This document shows, piece after piece, positions 1 to 8,913 of a DNA stretch of 40,284 bases. Location: contig NZ_QLMK01000018.1 of the NCBI RefSeq assembly GCF_003259955.1, forward strand, positions 1-40,284. Direction: 5' to 3'. A program made the position numbers and the translations under genes. The notes below the pieces were generated by a model that saw only the letters and a list, made by a program, of their open reading frames with translations, was not told where the DNA came from and searched no databases. The DNA comes from Falsochrobactrum ovis (GTDB lineage: Bacteria; Pseudomonadota; Alphaproteobacteria; Rhizobiales; Rhizobiaceae). Position 1 is the stretch's first letter, and the number at the start of each line of letters is the position of its first letter.

Positions 1-93
1 ATCGCCCTACGCTGCGAGAAGACAAAGCGAAACTTTGCTTCCTTCGTCGCGCTCGTCGCAGGCTTCATCTTGGCCAAATCCGTCCACACGGCC
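1..93 (+). mobile_element. Right end of an IS5-like insertion sequence
   Basis: The window opens inside an insertion sequence. The terminal bases at 81-93 (CGTCCACACGGCC) are the exact reverse complement of the 13 bases at 40171-40183, where a second copy begins, so these are the matching terminal inverted repeats. The next few bases inward are partly conserved. The flanking bases are TA on both sides (TAA at 94-96; TTA ending at 40170), as expected for an IS5-family element that targets TA. Family placement rests on the transposase tail and the target, and was not searched. Confidence 0.8.
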
Positions 94-96
94 TAA
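1..96 (+). CDS. IS5-like transposase, C-terminal fragment
   Basis: Frame 1 reads from the window edge to TAA at 94-96 and gives 31 residues. They contain the pattern CEKTKRNF, a hydrophobic stretch and the tail AKSVHTA. A short basic patch followed by a hydrophobic helix is typical of the very C-terminus of IS5-family (IS4/DDE) transposases after the catalytic glutamate. The catalytic residues lie outside the window. The last sense codon, GCC, is the last triplet of the IS, so the TAA stop is made wholly of flanking target bases. Such target-supplied stops have been described for related elements such as IS870. Confidence 0.7.
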   Translation: MALRCEKTKRNFASFVALVAGFILAKSVHTA

Positions 97-191
97 GGTC
101 CCGACATTGGTCTTTTCAACCACTTTGCGCTTAAATGACAAAAAACAGTTGAGAATCGCATAGAGGCATATTCCGGCCAAGGATATTAGGG

Positions 192-1436
192 ATGAACGAG
201 GTTGTGATCGATAAAACTCTGATCGATATTACGGTCAGCGGCAGTGGCCCCGCTGGCATGATGGCAGCCCTTGCGCTAGCTGCCAAAGGCTATAACATCG
301 TCTTGCTTGGGCCAGAAACAGACCTCAGTGACCGTCGAACTACGGCCCTCATGATGCCTGCTATTCGTTTTCTCCAAAAACTCGATGTTTGGAGCGCTAT
401 TGAGCCACACACGGCACCGCTCAGGTCTATGCGGATTATCGACGGGACAGAGCGCTTGATCAGAAGCCCGACGGTAACTTTTCACGCAAGTGAGATCGAC
501 GAATTCGCGTTTGGCTACAATATACCCAATGCCACACTCAATCAAAAATTGGTGGACGCCGTCGCCAATAACCCGAATATCTCGCGTATTCTGCTGCCGG
601 CTATCGAATATAGACACAATAGCGATCATGTCACCGCGACGCTATCGAATGGGGAAACTCTTCATACTCGTCTTGTGGTTGCTGCTGACGGACGCAATTC
701 GCCCGCTCGCGAAGCGGCGGGAATTCGTACACGGCGCTGGAGCTACCCACAGACGGCGGTGGTCCTTTCCTTTAAGCACACGCTGGATCACCAGAATATT
801 TCAACCGAATTTCACACCGAAGAGGGACCGTTCACCCAGGTGCCACTCAAAGGCAAGCGCTCTAGCCTTGTCTGGGTTGTAAATCCGAGCCGTGTGGATG
901 ATTTGCTGGCTCTTGATGGCGAGCAATTAGCTACTGCGATCGAAACCAAGATGCAGTCTATGCTGGGTAAGCTGACGATTGAAACCCTGCCGCAGGCCTG
1001 GCCCTTAACAGGGCTTGTTCCGCATGCATTTGCAGCCAAGCGCACTATATTGATTGGTGAGGCGGCGCATGTGTTTCCGCCAATCGGCGCACAAGGTCTC
1101 AATTTAGGAACCCGAGATGTCGAAACGCTGCTTGATGCAATTATGCAAGACAAGCAAGATCCCGGCTCAAATCGTGTGATTAAAGCCTATGACCGGAGTC
1201 GGCGTCCCGATATTCTGGCGCGCACTGGTTCGGTTGATGCACTCAACCGCTCGCTTCTCTCGCCAATGCTGCCTGCGCAAATTATGCGTGGGCTGGGCCT
1301 TGAAATGCTTCGATCCTTTGCTCCATTACGGGCATTCTTTATGCGAGAAGGTTTGCGTCCCGGCAGCGGATTTACATCCTTATTGCCGTCTCTTCCGTCC
1401 TTCACACAACGCAGAGATCGCCTAAACAGAGGCTGA
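192..1436 (+). CDS. UbiH/UbiF/COQ6-family FAD-dependent monooxygenase
   Basis: The 414-residue protein has the architecture of the flavin-dependent ubiquinone-ring hydroxylases. The N-terminal Rossmann motif GSGPAG sits at about residues 17-22. A DGRNSPARE segment follows near residue 165. The second FAD-binding motif GEAAHVFPPIGAQGLNLG sits near residue 289. The length matches the family (about 400). These enzymes hydroxylate the aromatic ring of ubiquinone precursors with NAD(P)H and O2 at the inner membrane; which ring carbon is the target cannot be read from sequence. The ATG is preceded by AAGGA at 179-183 with good spacing. It lies just downstream of the IS end and is followed after 66 bases by hspQ, a neighbour pair I associate with Brucellaceae. 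The IS stops about 100 bases upstream, so its native promoter may have been altered. Confidence 0.85.
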   Translation: MNEVVIDKTLIDITVSGSGPAGMMAALALAAKGYNIVLLGPETDLSDRRTTALMMPAIRFLQKLDVWSAIEPHTAPLRSMRIIDGTERLIRSPTVTFHASEIDEFAFGYNIPNATLNQKLVDAVANNPNISRILLPAIEYRHNSDHVTATLSNGETLHTRLVVAADGRNSPAREAAGIRTRRWSYPQTAVVLSFKHTLDHQNISTEFHTEEGPFTQVPLKGKRSSLVWVVNPSRVDDLLALDGEQLATAIETKMQSMLGKLTIETLPQAWPLTGLVPHAFAAKRTILIGEAAHVFPPIGAQGLNLGTRDVETLLDAIMQDKQDPGSNRVIKAYDRSRRPDILARTGSVDALNRSLLSPMLPAQIMRGLGLEMLRSFAPLRAFFMREGLRPGSGFTSLLPSLPSFTQRRDRLNRG

Positions 1437-1502
1437 AGCGCACCGAATTAAATCAGCCCAGACCAGCCTTTATTTTGCTGCGTTGTGAGCTACATATGCA
1501 GT

Positions 1503-1838
1503 ATGAGCATGGCACAGATAAAACACGCTAAATTCCAGATTGGTCAGGTGGTAAAACACCGCTTGTTTCCATTCAGAGGAATTATATTTGATGTCGACGC
1601 GGAGTTTGCAAATACCGAGGAATGGTATCAATCGATTCCCGAAGATAGCCGCCCGCGCCGCGACCAGCCATTTTACCATTTGCTGGCTGAAAACTCTGAA
1701 TCGGAATATGTCGCCTATGTTTCGGAACAAAATCTTGTTGCCGACTCAAGCGGAGAACCGCTGAGGCATCCGGATATTGAAGGCTTTTTTGAATTGCAAG
1801 ATGATGGGACTTATCGCGTAAGAGCCCACGCAAATTAA
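1503..1838 (+). CDS. hspQ: HspQ-like heat shock protein / hemimethylated DNA-binding domain protein
   Basis: The 111-residue product matches the HspQ (YccV) family throughout. It has an N-terminal KFQIGQVVKHRLFPFRG segment, then FDVDAEFANTEEW, the strongly conserved DQPFYHLLAE and YVSEQNLV. Family members are small cytoplasmic proteins that bind hemimethylated DNA in vitro and, in enterobacteria, act as specificity-enhancing factors for Lon protease during heat stress. Three in-frame starts are possible (GTG 1485, ATG 1503, ATG 1509); none has a strong ribosome-binding site, and 1503 is chosen as a compromise. No heat-shock promoter could be identified with confidence in the 66-base gap before it, so it may be partly read through from the monooxygenase gene. 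Confidence 0.88.
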   Translation: MSMAQIKHAKFQIGQVVKHRLFPFRGIIFDVDAEFANTEEWYQSIPEDSRPRRDQPFYHLLAENSESEYVAYVSEQNLVADSSGEPLRHPDIEGFFELQDDGTYRVRAHAN

Positions 1839-1888
1839 CAGTTTACATCAAACTTCATAATCTGCAAAACAGGCAACAAACAGGGCAG

Positions 1889-1911
1889 AAAAAAGGGCGC
1901 TCAACGCGCCC
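1889..1911 (-). terminator. Rho-independent terminator of the IalB-like gene
   Basis: On the minus strand a six-base-pair GC stem (GGGCGC/GCGCCC, plus-strand 1895-1900 and 1906-1911) with a five-base loop is followed directly by six T residues (plus-strand A run 1889-1894). It lies just beyond the stop of the leftward gene at 1934. On the plus strand the downstream bases are CTCTTG, so it would terminate hspQ only weakly. Confidence 0.85.
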
Positions 1912-1933
1912 TCTTGAAATAGTCGAACGGGGA

Positions 1934-2548
1934 TCAATTGCCAGTTTTGGCTTTTTCCTGTTCGGCTTTCATTTTTTCCTCAAATTCCTTCTGGCGCTTT
2001 TGTACCGCTTCCTGAAGTTCTTTCTGTCGCTCTTCAAGCTCAGATTGCTTCAGGCCAGGACCTTCAAGCGCCTGAGTAAAGCCCGTCAGCGACACCGGAA
2101 TGGGGTTTTGTGTATTCTGATAATTGACCGATGTCAGCATCAGCTTGCCGCCCTTTTTGAGCGCGTTTACAAGCTCGTCCGTCAATGGCGCTTCAGCGAT
2201 ACAACGATCAGGGAAGCAAATGCCATAATCAAGCTTCGTTGGCTTGTTGCTGTCGATCTGAAGCCCGACACCTGGCGAAATAAGCCGGCCGATTGGTACA
2301 GTCACCTGAAAGATTTTGCGGTTAATCTTTCCTTTGATCTCAATGAGATTGACCGCGGTCAAGAGCTGGCCAGAATCAGCAGTGATGATATTCTGCGTGT
2401 TGCAGATGTCATTATCTTCCTGCTTTGAGCAAACCTTGAACCAACCTTGCGGTGGCTGCTGCGCCGATGCTGGCATCGTCGCGGAGGCAAGCAAGGCGAC
2501 CGCGCCAGCAAATGCAGATGCGGCAGCAATTGTCTTCGTGCTGGACAT
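1934..2548 (-). CDS. Invasion-associated locus B (IalB) family secreted protein
   Basis: The 204-residue protein starts with a clear Sec signal peptide: SSTKT, then an alanine-rich hydrophobic run, then cleavage near SAQQ. An IalB-type beta domain follows with QGWFKVCSKQEDNDIC, an ISPGVGLQID segment and the paired cysteines in CFPDRC. The C-terminal 40 residues are a charged coiled coil rich in Q, E and K. IalB-family proteins are periplasmic or outer-membrane-associated. The family is named from Bartonella, where IalB affects erythrocyte entry, but most alphaproteobacterial members have no tested role. ATG 2548 was preferred to an in-frame TTG at 2554. It is monocistronic, with its own terminator at 1889-1911. 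Confidence 0.85.
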   Translation of the reverse strand: MSSTKTIAAASAFAGAVALLASATMPASAQQPPQGWFKVCSKQEDNDICNTQNIITADSGQLLTAVNLIEIKGKINRKIFQVTVPIGRLISPGVGLQIDSNKPTKLDYGICFPDRCIAEAPLTDELVNALKKGGKLMLTSVNYQNTQNPIPVSLTGFTQALEGPGLKQSELEERQKELQEAVQKRQKEFEEKMKAEQEKAKTGN

Positions 2549-2885
2549 GATCAACAGGTTCCTTTCAACGCTTTGATCTTTTATTCCCGATCTGTGGATG
2601 TATCCGCGATCAACCGTCAGTGATAAAAAAATACGGCGACAGCATGACTTCCCGGAATTTCCATCTCTATAACCGCCGTGTTACAACGACTGAGCTTACG
2701 AATCCAGATGCCGAATTGATCACTCTTGGTGAATCCATCAAATTTCTTGCCTAAAAACTTTATTATGGCCTCTTTGCCATGTTGTTTATCCTCACATATG
2801 TTGAACCACTATGATTTAAACACGAATCGCATTTCCATAGTCATCCATAATCTCACTATTGGGATTAGAGCGGGGATCGAGAATT
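2549..2885. other. Intergenic region between divergent genes, promoters only
   Basis: This stretch must carry the leftward promoter of the IalB-like gene and the rightward promoter of the solute-binding protein gene. No convincing small gene, repeat or terminator was seen. The open frame at 2726-2908 has no ribosome-binding site and no recognisable protein character. Confidence 0.5.
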
Positions 2886-4760
2886 TTGTTCAGATTGAAC
2901 GCCGTTAAACGTCGGATAATTTTTGCGGCATGCGTGGCCTTGAATTTAGGTTTCATGCAAAACGCCAGCTTTGCACAAAATCAACGCAGTCTCGCGACAC
3001 CGACGGATGCATTATCCACCCATGCACTATCCATGCATGGCGATGTCGCCCTATCCGCAGATTTCCCCCATCTTCCTTATGCTAATCCCAACGCACCTAA
3101 AGGCGGGTCTCTGACAATCGGCGTTGTGGGCACTTTTGATAGTCTTAATCCCTTTGTGCTTAAAAGCATGCGCACCACTGCACGCGGTTTATTTAGCGAT
3201 GGCGATTTAGGCAATTTGGTCTATGAAACTTTGATGTTTCGCTCGCGCGACGAGCCTTTCACACTTTACGGTCTATTGGCCGAAAATGTTGCGATTGATC
3301 CCGACCGTACTTGGATCGAATTTACTCTCAATCCTCATGCGAAATGGTCTGACGGCCAGCCAGTAACCGTTGAGGACGTTATTTTTACCTATGACATTTT
3401 GACCGAAAAAGGCAGGCCTCCCTATAGCAGCCGCATGAGCCGCATAGACCGCATTGAGAAAACGGGTGAGCACTCGGTTCGATTTATATTTAATGATCTA
3501 GCCGATCGCGAGTTTCCTCTCTTGCTTGCGGGTTCAATGCCGGTGTTACCAAAACACGCAATTGACCGCGCAAGTTTTGGAAATTCAACTCTTACTCCGC
3601 CGGTAGGTAGCGGGCCTTATCTTGTTGACAGGGTCCAGCCGGGAGAAAGGATCGTTTATCGGCGCAACCCTGATTATTGGGGAAAGGATCTTCCCATTCG
3701 TCGGGGGTTTGACAATTTCGATAGTCTGACTGTCGAATATTTCCGTAATGAAACCGCTCTTTTTGAATCCTTTAAAAAGGGGCTGCTTGATGTCTTTATT
3801 GAAGGCAATCCGACGCGCTGGCAAAAATCTTATAATTTTCCGGCGGTGCAACAAGGTAAGGTCATCAAGGAAGATTTCACTAAAGGAACGCCGGCCAACA
3901 TGTTCGGCTTCGTATTTAATACGCGGCGCGCTCAATTTGCCGACCAACGGGTAAGGCAGGCTCTCAGCCTATTGTTTGATTTTGAATGGGCCAATCGCAG
4001 CCTCTTCGCAGATAGTTATCAGCGCACTGAAAGCTTTTGGCAAGGAGCTGAACTTTCCGCAGTCGGCAAGCCCGCCGATGAACGCGAGCGCGAATTATTG
4101 GCAAAGTTTCCAGGTAGCGTCCGAAAAGATGTGATGGATGGCACTTGGCGTCCTGCAAAAACAGATGGCAGCGGGCACGACCGAACCCCAGCCCGCAGCG
4201 CTTATGAACTGCTTTCGGAAGCGGGATTTTCGTTTAAGAACGGAAAAGCATATGATTCAAGCGGTGCCCCGTTTCAATTTGAAATCATGACCCGATCTGC
4301 GGAAGAAGAGAAAATTGCGCTATTTTACACCCGCAATCTGGCTCGATTAGGCATCGATGTGAGCGTGCGCACCGCAGATGATGCACAATATCAGCAACGT
4401 CTTCAAACCTTTGATTATGATATGATTCTGGGATCGTTGAGCGCGTCCCTTTCCCCTGGAAATGAGCAGTGGAATCGCTGGGGCGCGGCATCACGCGACG
4501 CTCAGGGAAGCTTTAATTACGCAGGTGTTTCTGAACCCGTTGTCGATGCAATGATTGATGCGATGCTTGACGCAAAAGAGCGCGACGAATTTGTTAGCGC
4601 CGTGCGTGCGCTCGACCGCGTTCTGATTTCAGCAGATTATTATATCCCGCTCTATCACTTGCCGCATCAATGGGTAGCACATTGGGATCGAATAGCGCAT
4701 CCAGACAAGACACCTCTTTACGGATATCAGCTTCCCACCTGGTGGTATCAAGGCGGCTAG
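2886..4760 (+). CDS. Family 5 extracellular solute-binding protein, YejA-like (peptide ABC transporter)
   Basis: This protein of about 624 residues has a cleavable signal peptide (KRRIIFAACVALNLGF, cleavage near SFAQ). It then has the family 5 (peptide/oligopeptide) fold: ALSMHGDVALSADFPHLPYANPNAPKGGSL, which is characteristic of YejA-type proteins, then SLNPFVLK, KWSDGQPVTVEDVIFTYD and NPDYWGKDLP. YejABEF imports microcin C and, in Brucella, contributes to antimicrobial-peptide resistance. There is no ATG near the signal peptide. TTG at 2886 or 2895 are the likely starts, with GGGGATCGAG upstream of 2886. No permease or ATPase gene lies beside it, so it would have to share a transporter encoded elsewhere. 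Confidence 0.85.
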   Translation: MFRLNAVKRRIIFAACVALNLGFMQNASFAQNQRSLATPTDALSTHALSMHGDVALSADFPHLPYANPNAPKGGSLTIGVVGTFDSLNPFVLKSMRTTARGLFSDGDLGNLVYETLMFRSRDEPFTLYGLLAENVAIDPDRTWIEFTLNPHAKWSDGQPVTVEDVIFTYDILTEKGRPPYSSRMSRIDRIEKTGEHSVRFIFNDLADREFPLLLAGSMPVLPKHAIDRASFGNSTLTPPVGSGPYLVDRVQPGERIVYRRNPDYWGKDLPIRRGFDNFDSLTVEYFRNETALFESFKKGLLDVFIEGNPTRWQKSYNFPAVQQGKVIKEDFTKGTPANMFGFVFNTRRAQFADQRVRQALSLLFDFEWANRSLFADSYQRTESFWQGAELSAVGKPADERERELLAKFPGSVRKDVMDGTWRPAKTDGSGHDRTPARSAYELLSEAGFSFKNGKAYDSSGAPFQFEIMTRSAEEEKIALFYTRNLARLGIDVSVRTADDAQYQQRLQTFDYDMILGSLSASLSPGNEQWNRWGAASRDAQGSFNYAGVSEPVVDAMIDAMLDAKERDEFVSAVRALDRVLISADYYIPLYHLPHQWVAHWDRIAHPDKTPLYGYQLPTWWYQGG

Positions 4761-4864
4761 GGTTGCCTTCATATTACTCTCTCTACATTTCACATTAAGA
4801 TCAAAATAGAGCGTAGCTATTCCCACAAAGGCAAGCTACGTGCGCAGCCCAGCGGAGCTAATTC

Positions 4865-5539
4865 ATGACAAATAAAACAATCACGATTGACGTCATTTCG
4901 GACGTTGTCTGTCCTTGGTGTTTTGTCGGTCGCAAGCGGTTGCAGCAAGCCCTTTCTATGTTGCCGGACATCGACGCGCGTGTGCAATGGCGTCCTTTCA
5001 TGCTTGATCCAACCCTGCCACCGCAAGGAAAAGATCGACAATCCTATCTGCGCGAAAAATTTGGTACCGGATCCAAAATTGATGAAATTCACAAACAACT
5101 CACGCAGATGGGTGAAGAAAATGATATTTATTTTGACTTCGATGCCATTTCCCGCTCGCCCAATACATTGAATGCGCATCGGGTGATCTATTGGGCCGCG
5201 CAGGCCGCTCCCGACGCTCAAGATAAGGTCGTAGGCGAACTTTTCTCTTTTTATTTCGAGCAGGGACTGGATATCGGCAAAGAAGACGTGCTTGTGGACG
5301 CCGCAACTCGGGCAGGAATGGAAGGTCCAGTCATTGCGCGGCTTTTACAATCAGACATAGACGCCGATACAATACGGGAGGAAATTGATACCGCCAATCG
5401 CATGGGTGTGCGCGGCGTCCCGTGTTTTATTGTTGATCACAAATATGCGCTTATGGGTGCGCAAAATGCAGAAGTGTTGGCAGACGCCATTCGGCAGACT
5501 GCGGAAGGTTTTGAGCCGGGAATCACAGAAGATAGATGA
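4865..5539 (+). CDS. DsbA-family (FrnE-like) thiol oxidoreductase
   Basis: The 224-residue protein has the thioredoxin-fold/helical-insert architecture of the FrnE/DsbA-like family. The N-terminal strand ITIDVISDVVCPWCFVGRKRL carries the CPWC redox motif at about residues 17-20. A cis-proline-type segment, GVRGVPCFIVDHKYALMGAQ, lies near residue 175, followed by a C-terminal helix. There is no signal peptide, so it should be cytoplasmic, unlike classical DsbA. FrnE-like proteins are disulfide oxidoreductases or isomerases in oxidative-stress responses; 2-hydroxychromene-2-carboxylate isomerase shares the fold but lacks the CxxC. The start has GGAG eight bases upstream. Its leader holds a 7-bp inverted repeat (CGTAGCT 4812-4818, AGCTACG 4834-4840). 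Confidence 0.88.
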   Translation: MTNKTITIDVISDVVCPWCFVGRKRLQQALSMLPDIDARVQWRPFMLDPTLPPQGKDRQSYLREKFGTGSKIDEIHKQLTQMGEENDIYFDFDAISRSPNTLNAHRVIYWAAQAAPDAQDKVVGELFSFYFEQGLDIGKEDVLVDAATRAGMEGPVIARLLQSDIDADTIREEIDTANRMGVRGVPCFIVDHKYALMGAQNAEVLADAIRQTAEGFEPGITEDR

Positions 5540-5741
5540 GCAGCGCGCATATGCTCGCTCAAACTGAGAATGTGACGCTGGATGGAATCAGCGAAAAGAA
5601 GAAATCAACAGGCCCAATCCCGCTAACCAATAATTGTTCGTCAAATTCGGCTATTTTTGCGCCGAATTTGCGCCAAAATGGAACAGAATCTTTTGAATTT
5701 TCAGGAATTACCGAAATTTGAAAAGATTTTCTGTTTAGGGC

Positions 5742-5772
5742 TTGAACTCCGGCGTCAACTGTTCCATATGAT
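5742..5772 (+). promoter_or_regulatory. Candidate sigma-70 promoter of the small RNA
   Basis: TTGAAC at 5742-5747 and TATGAT at 5767-5772 form a -35/-10 pair; the spacing is 19, a little long (17 if the -10 is read as CATATG). Transcription would start near 5778-5780, at the base of the first RNA hairpin. Confidence 0.55.
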
Positions 5773-5777
5773 AGGTA

Positions 5778-5883
5778 CTTACTGCGGCGTCTCCTCCCAT
5801 TACGTGCGGTAAGTGTTCCCCTCTGGAGGTTTGCCTAAGGGCACCTTCATAACTTAGCCGGACTTTTAGTCCGGCTCTTTTTT
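5778..5883 (+). ncRNA. Candidate small regulatory RNA with CTCCTCCC loop
   Basis: An RNA of about 105 nt is predicted from structure. The first stem is CTTACTGC (5778-5785) paired with GCGGTAAG (5806-5813, one G-U) around a 20-base loop exposing CTCCTCCC at 5791-5798. A short middle region follows, with CCTCTGGAGG (5820-5829) and GGTTTGCCTAAGGGCACC (5828-5845). The end is a strong terminator: AGCCGGACT/AGTCCGGCT stem (5856-5864, 5868-5876) and a T run at 5878-5883. A promoter-like pair ends six bases upstream. Size, three-hairpin layout and an anti-Shine-Dalgarno loop resemble the alpha-r14/alpha-r15 (AbcR) trans-acting sRNAs of Hyphomicrobiales, but the family was not confirmed. The rest of the 5540-6054 gap holds no convincing gene. 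Confidence 0.65.
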
Positions 5884-6054
5884 GCCTAAATCTTCCTAAT
5901 TCTCAAAGAGATGGTGAATGTTTTTCGTCTGCTACCTTAACGCAGGCTTCCCAACTAGCATCCATATTCGCGACTTGCCTGAACATCTGCACGATCAGAA
6001 AATCAATGATCAACCGAGGCTCGAATTGGCATGAAAATATTCAAATCTTGCATT

Positions 6055-6078
6055 AAAAAACGCCGCGAAATCGCGGCG
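6055..6078 (-). terminator. Rho-independent terminator of the gcv operon
   Basis: The stem CGCCGCGA (6061-6068)/TCGCGGCG (6071-6078) is preceded on the plus strand by six A residues (6055-6060), so the minus-strand transcript ends with a GC stem and a U run 30-50 bases past the gcvP stop. Confidence 0.88.
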
Positions 6079-6104
6079 CTTTTCTCGATTTATTGCGCTC
6101 AAGC

Positions 6105-8909
6105 TCAGCCATATGAAGCGACAGGCGGACAAGAGCAGACAAGATTGCGGTCGCCGCCGACATTGTCCACACGGCTCACCGGTGGCCAATATTTTGCTGT
6201 CGGGTCGCAATGACCGCCGGGAAATACTGCTTCCTCGCGAGTGTAAGGATGCTCCCATTCACTTGCCAACGTATCCACTGCGGTGTGTGGCGCATTGATC
6301 AGCGGATTATCATCAGCTGGCCAAACACCATCCGCTACTTTTTTGGCTTCGTCCGCAATGGCAATCATCGCATCGCAAAACCGATCAATCTCGGCCTTAG
6401 GCTCCGATTCGGTAGGCTCGATCATCAGAGTACCCGCAACCGGCCAAGACATGGTCGGCGCATGGAAACCATAATCGATCAGACGCTTGGCAACATCCTC
6501 AACACTTATACCTGCTTTGTCTTTAAGAACCCGCGTATCCACAATACACTCATGGGCCACGCGGTCATGCGCGCCAGTGTAAAGCACCGGATACGCGTTT
6601 TGCAGACGGTGGGCGATGTAGTTGGCGCTCAGAATGGCGTTTTCGGTTGCCTTTCTCAGCCCTGCACCGCCCATCATACGAATATACATCCATGTGATGA
6701 CCAAAATCGAGGCGCTGCCAAAAGGTGCAGCCGAAACCGCATGTTTTGAGCCGATTTCCACGTGACCCGGCAGATAGGGCTTGAGATGCTCTGCCACCCC
6801 AATTGGACCTACACCCGGTCCACCGCCACCATGTGGAATACAAAAGGTTTTGTGAAGGTTCATATGGCAAACATCAGCGCCCATATCGGCCGGACGCGCC
6901 AATCCGACCAGCGCATTGAGATTTGCGCCGTCGAAATAGACCTGACCGCCATTTTCATGAACGATTTCACAAAACGCCCGAATATTTTCCTCAAACACAC
7001 CATAGGTCGAAGGATAGGTGATCATCAGCGCGGCTAGATTGTCGCGATGTTTTTCTGCCTTAGCTTTGAGATCATCCAGATCAATATCGCCATCTGGACG
7101 ACAATTGACCACCACAACGCTCATACCCGCCATTGATGCACTGGCGGGATTGGTGCCATGTGCCGAAGACGGAATAAGGCAGATATTGCGATGCCCTTCC
7201 CCGCGTGAGCGGTGATAATGACGAATAGCCAAAAGGCCCGCATATTCGCCCTGACTGCCAGCATTTGGCTGCAGCGAAACACCGGCAAACCCGGTTATTT
7301 CACAAAGCCATGCTTCCAGTTCCGCAGTCATCTGACGATAGCCGGCACTATGCTGTTCCGGCGCAAAAGGATGCAAATTGGCGACCGTGTTCCAGCTCAC
7401 CGGCATCATTTCAGCGGCGGCGTTAAGCTTCATCGTGCAGGAGCCAAGCGGGATCATCGCACGATCAAGCGCCAGATCCTTATCGGCCAGACGACGCAGA
7501 AAACGCATCATTTCAGTTTCCGACCGGTGGGAATGGAATGCTTCCTGAGTAAGAAAACCTTCGCCGCGCGCTTCACCCTGACCCGGCACCAAAAGCTCAG
7601 CTGTTTCTGCCACTTTTGCACCAAACAGGCCCGCAAGCTCAATCAAGTCTGCTGCGGTCGAAGTCTCGTCAAAAGCAATGCCGACCGTATCTGCATCCAG
7701 AATACGGATAAGGCGTCCGGTTTTTTCTGCCTCAGCCGCCAAAGTTGCCGCTTTGCCCGGCACTTTGGCAGTAACAGTGTCAAACAGGCTCTCACCAGCA
7801 ATCTCAATGCCAGCATCTTTTAGCGCTGATGCAAGTCGTGCAGCAAGTCTGGAAATGCGTTTTGCAATTTCCTGCAAGCCAGAAGGTCCGTGCCAGATTG
7901 CATAGGCCGCCGCCATATTGGCAAGCAGCGCCTGTGCCGTGCAAATATTGGATGTAGCCTTGTCACGACGAATATGCTGCTCGCGTGTTTGGAGCGCCAA
8001 ACGATAGGCTTCGCGGCCATGAGCGTCGGTTGAGCGCCCCACAATACGACCGGGAATGATGCGGGTGAGTTGGTCAGACACTGCCAGATAGGCTGCATGC
8101 GGGCCACCAAATCCCATCGGAACGCCATAACGCTGCATTGAGCCAACTGCCATATCCGCGCCCCAGTGTGCTGGAGCCTCGGTGATGGTCAGCGCCAGCG
8201 GATCCGCAACCGCGATCACCAAAGCGCCCTTTGCCTTTGCATCGGCAATAACAGCGGTAAAATCACCATAAATGCCGCGTGTATCGGGCCAGGGAACTAT
8301 AATTGCCGCAGTGTTGTCATCGACTTCGCTACCATAGGCGATTTCCCATTCAAGCGGTTCCGCACGGGTATTTACCACATCAATCGTCTGCGGATGCAAT
8401 TCGCCCGCAAGGAGAATGCGATTGCGCTTATCGCGGTGATGGCGACAGGCCACACCGATAGCCTCAGCCACAGCGGTTGCTTCATCAAGCAGAGATGCAC
8501 ATGCCACCGGCAATCCGGTCAATTCTGTAACAAGCGTTTGGAAATGAAAAAGCATTTCCAGACGCCCTTGACTGATCTCAGATTGATAGGGCGTATAGGC
8601 CGTATACCAGGCGGGGTTTTCAAATAAATTTCGCTGGATAACTGGAGGTGTGTGCACACCATGATAGCCAGCGCCGATGAAACTCTTTTTCACCACGTTG
8701 CGCGCCATAATGGCGCTGAGTTCTGCAAGAGCATCGGCTTCTGTCAGCGGTGCTGGCAGCTCAAGCGCCCGGTCAAGACGGATTGAAGCTGGCACCGCCT
8801 GGGTGATGAGTGTTTCCATGGATGGAATGCCGAGCGCTGCCAACATGGCGCGCTCATCTTCTGCTCTTGGTCCGATATGTCGAGAAACAAAAGGTGAATA
8901 TTTCGTCAT
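6105..8909 (-). CDS. gcvP: Glycine dehydrogenase (decarboxylating), P-protein
   Basis: The 934-residue single-chain P-protein catalyses PLP-dependent decarboxylation of glycine and transfers the aminomethyl group to the lipoyl arm of GcvH. The N-terminal half starts with SRHIGPR and contains FIGAGYHG and the [14 protein letters not shown] segment typical of the family. The C-terminal half carries the glycine-rich PLP loop [16 protein letters not shown] near residue 686, with the PLP lysine in HKTF. Length matches fused bacterial P-proteins (about 930-960). It begins four bases after the gcvH stop and is the last gene of gcvTHP. The terminator at 6055-6078 closes the operon. Expression should follow glycine through the riboswitch at 10441-10665. 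Confidence 0.98.
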   Translation of the reverse strand: MTKYSPFVSRHIGPRAEDERAMLAALGIPSMETLITQAVPASIRLDRALELPAPLTEADALAELSAIMARNVVKKSFIGAGYHGVHTPPVIQRNLFENPAWYTAYTPYQSEISQGRLEMLFHFQTLVTELTGLPVACASLLDEATAVAEAIGVACRHHRDKRNRILLAGELHPQTIDVVNTRAEPLEWEIAYGSEVDDNTAAIIVPWPDTRGIYGDFTAVIADAKAKGALVIAVADPLALTITEAPAHWGADMAVGSMQRYGVPMGFGGPHAAYLAVSDQLTRIIPGRIVGRSTDAHGREAYRLALQTREQHIRRDKATSNICTAQALLANMAAAYAIWHGPSGLQEIAKRISRLAARLASALKDAGIEIAGESLFDTVTAKVPGKAATLAAEAEKTGRLIRILDADTVGIAFDETSTAADLIELAGLFGAKVAETAELLVPGQGEARGEGFLTQEAFHSHRSETEMMRFLRRLADKDLALDRAMIPLGSCTMKLNAAAEMMPVSWNTVANLHPFAPEQHSAGYRQMTAELEAWLCEITGFAGVSLQPNAGSQGEYAGLLAIRHYHRSRGEGHRNICLIPSSAHGTNPASASMAGMSVVVVNCRPDGDIDLDDLKAKAEKHRDNLAALMITYPSTYGVFEENIRAFCEIVHENGGQVYFDGANLNALVGLARPADMGADVCHMNLHKTFCIPHGGGGPGVGPIGVAEHLKPYLPGHVEIGSKHAVSAAPFGSASILVITWMYIRMMGGAGLRKATENAILSANYIAHRLQNAYPVLYTGAHDRVAHECIVDTRVLKDKAGISVEDVAKRLIDYGFHAPTMSWPVAGTLMIEPTESEPKAEIDRFCDAMIAIADEAKKVADGVWPADDNPLINAPHTAVDTLASEWEHPYTREEAVFPGGHCDPTAKYWPPVSRVDNVGGDRNLVCSCPPVASYG

Positions 8910-8913
8910 TTAA

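Noticed and set aside
2000-2428. 142-codon open frame antisense to the IalB-like gene
   Set aside because: The minus-strand product has a signal peptide and family motifs; the plus-strand frame has no ribosome-binding site and no recognisable features.
5536-5721. 61-codon frame overlapping the end of the DsbA-like gene
   Set aside because: Its start overlaps the preceding stop codon, but the translation is low in hydrophobic pattern and unrecognisable, and the downstream sequence is better explained by the sRNA promoter region.
7212-7823. 203-codon open frame on the plus strand
   Set aside because: It lies wholly antisense to gcvP, whose protein is unmistakable, and its translation is basic and low in character, as expected for a shadow frame.
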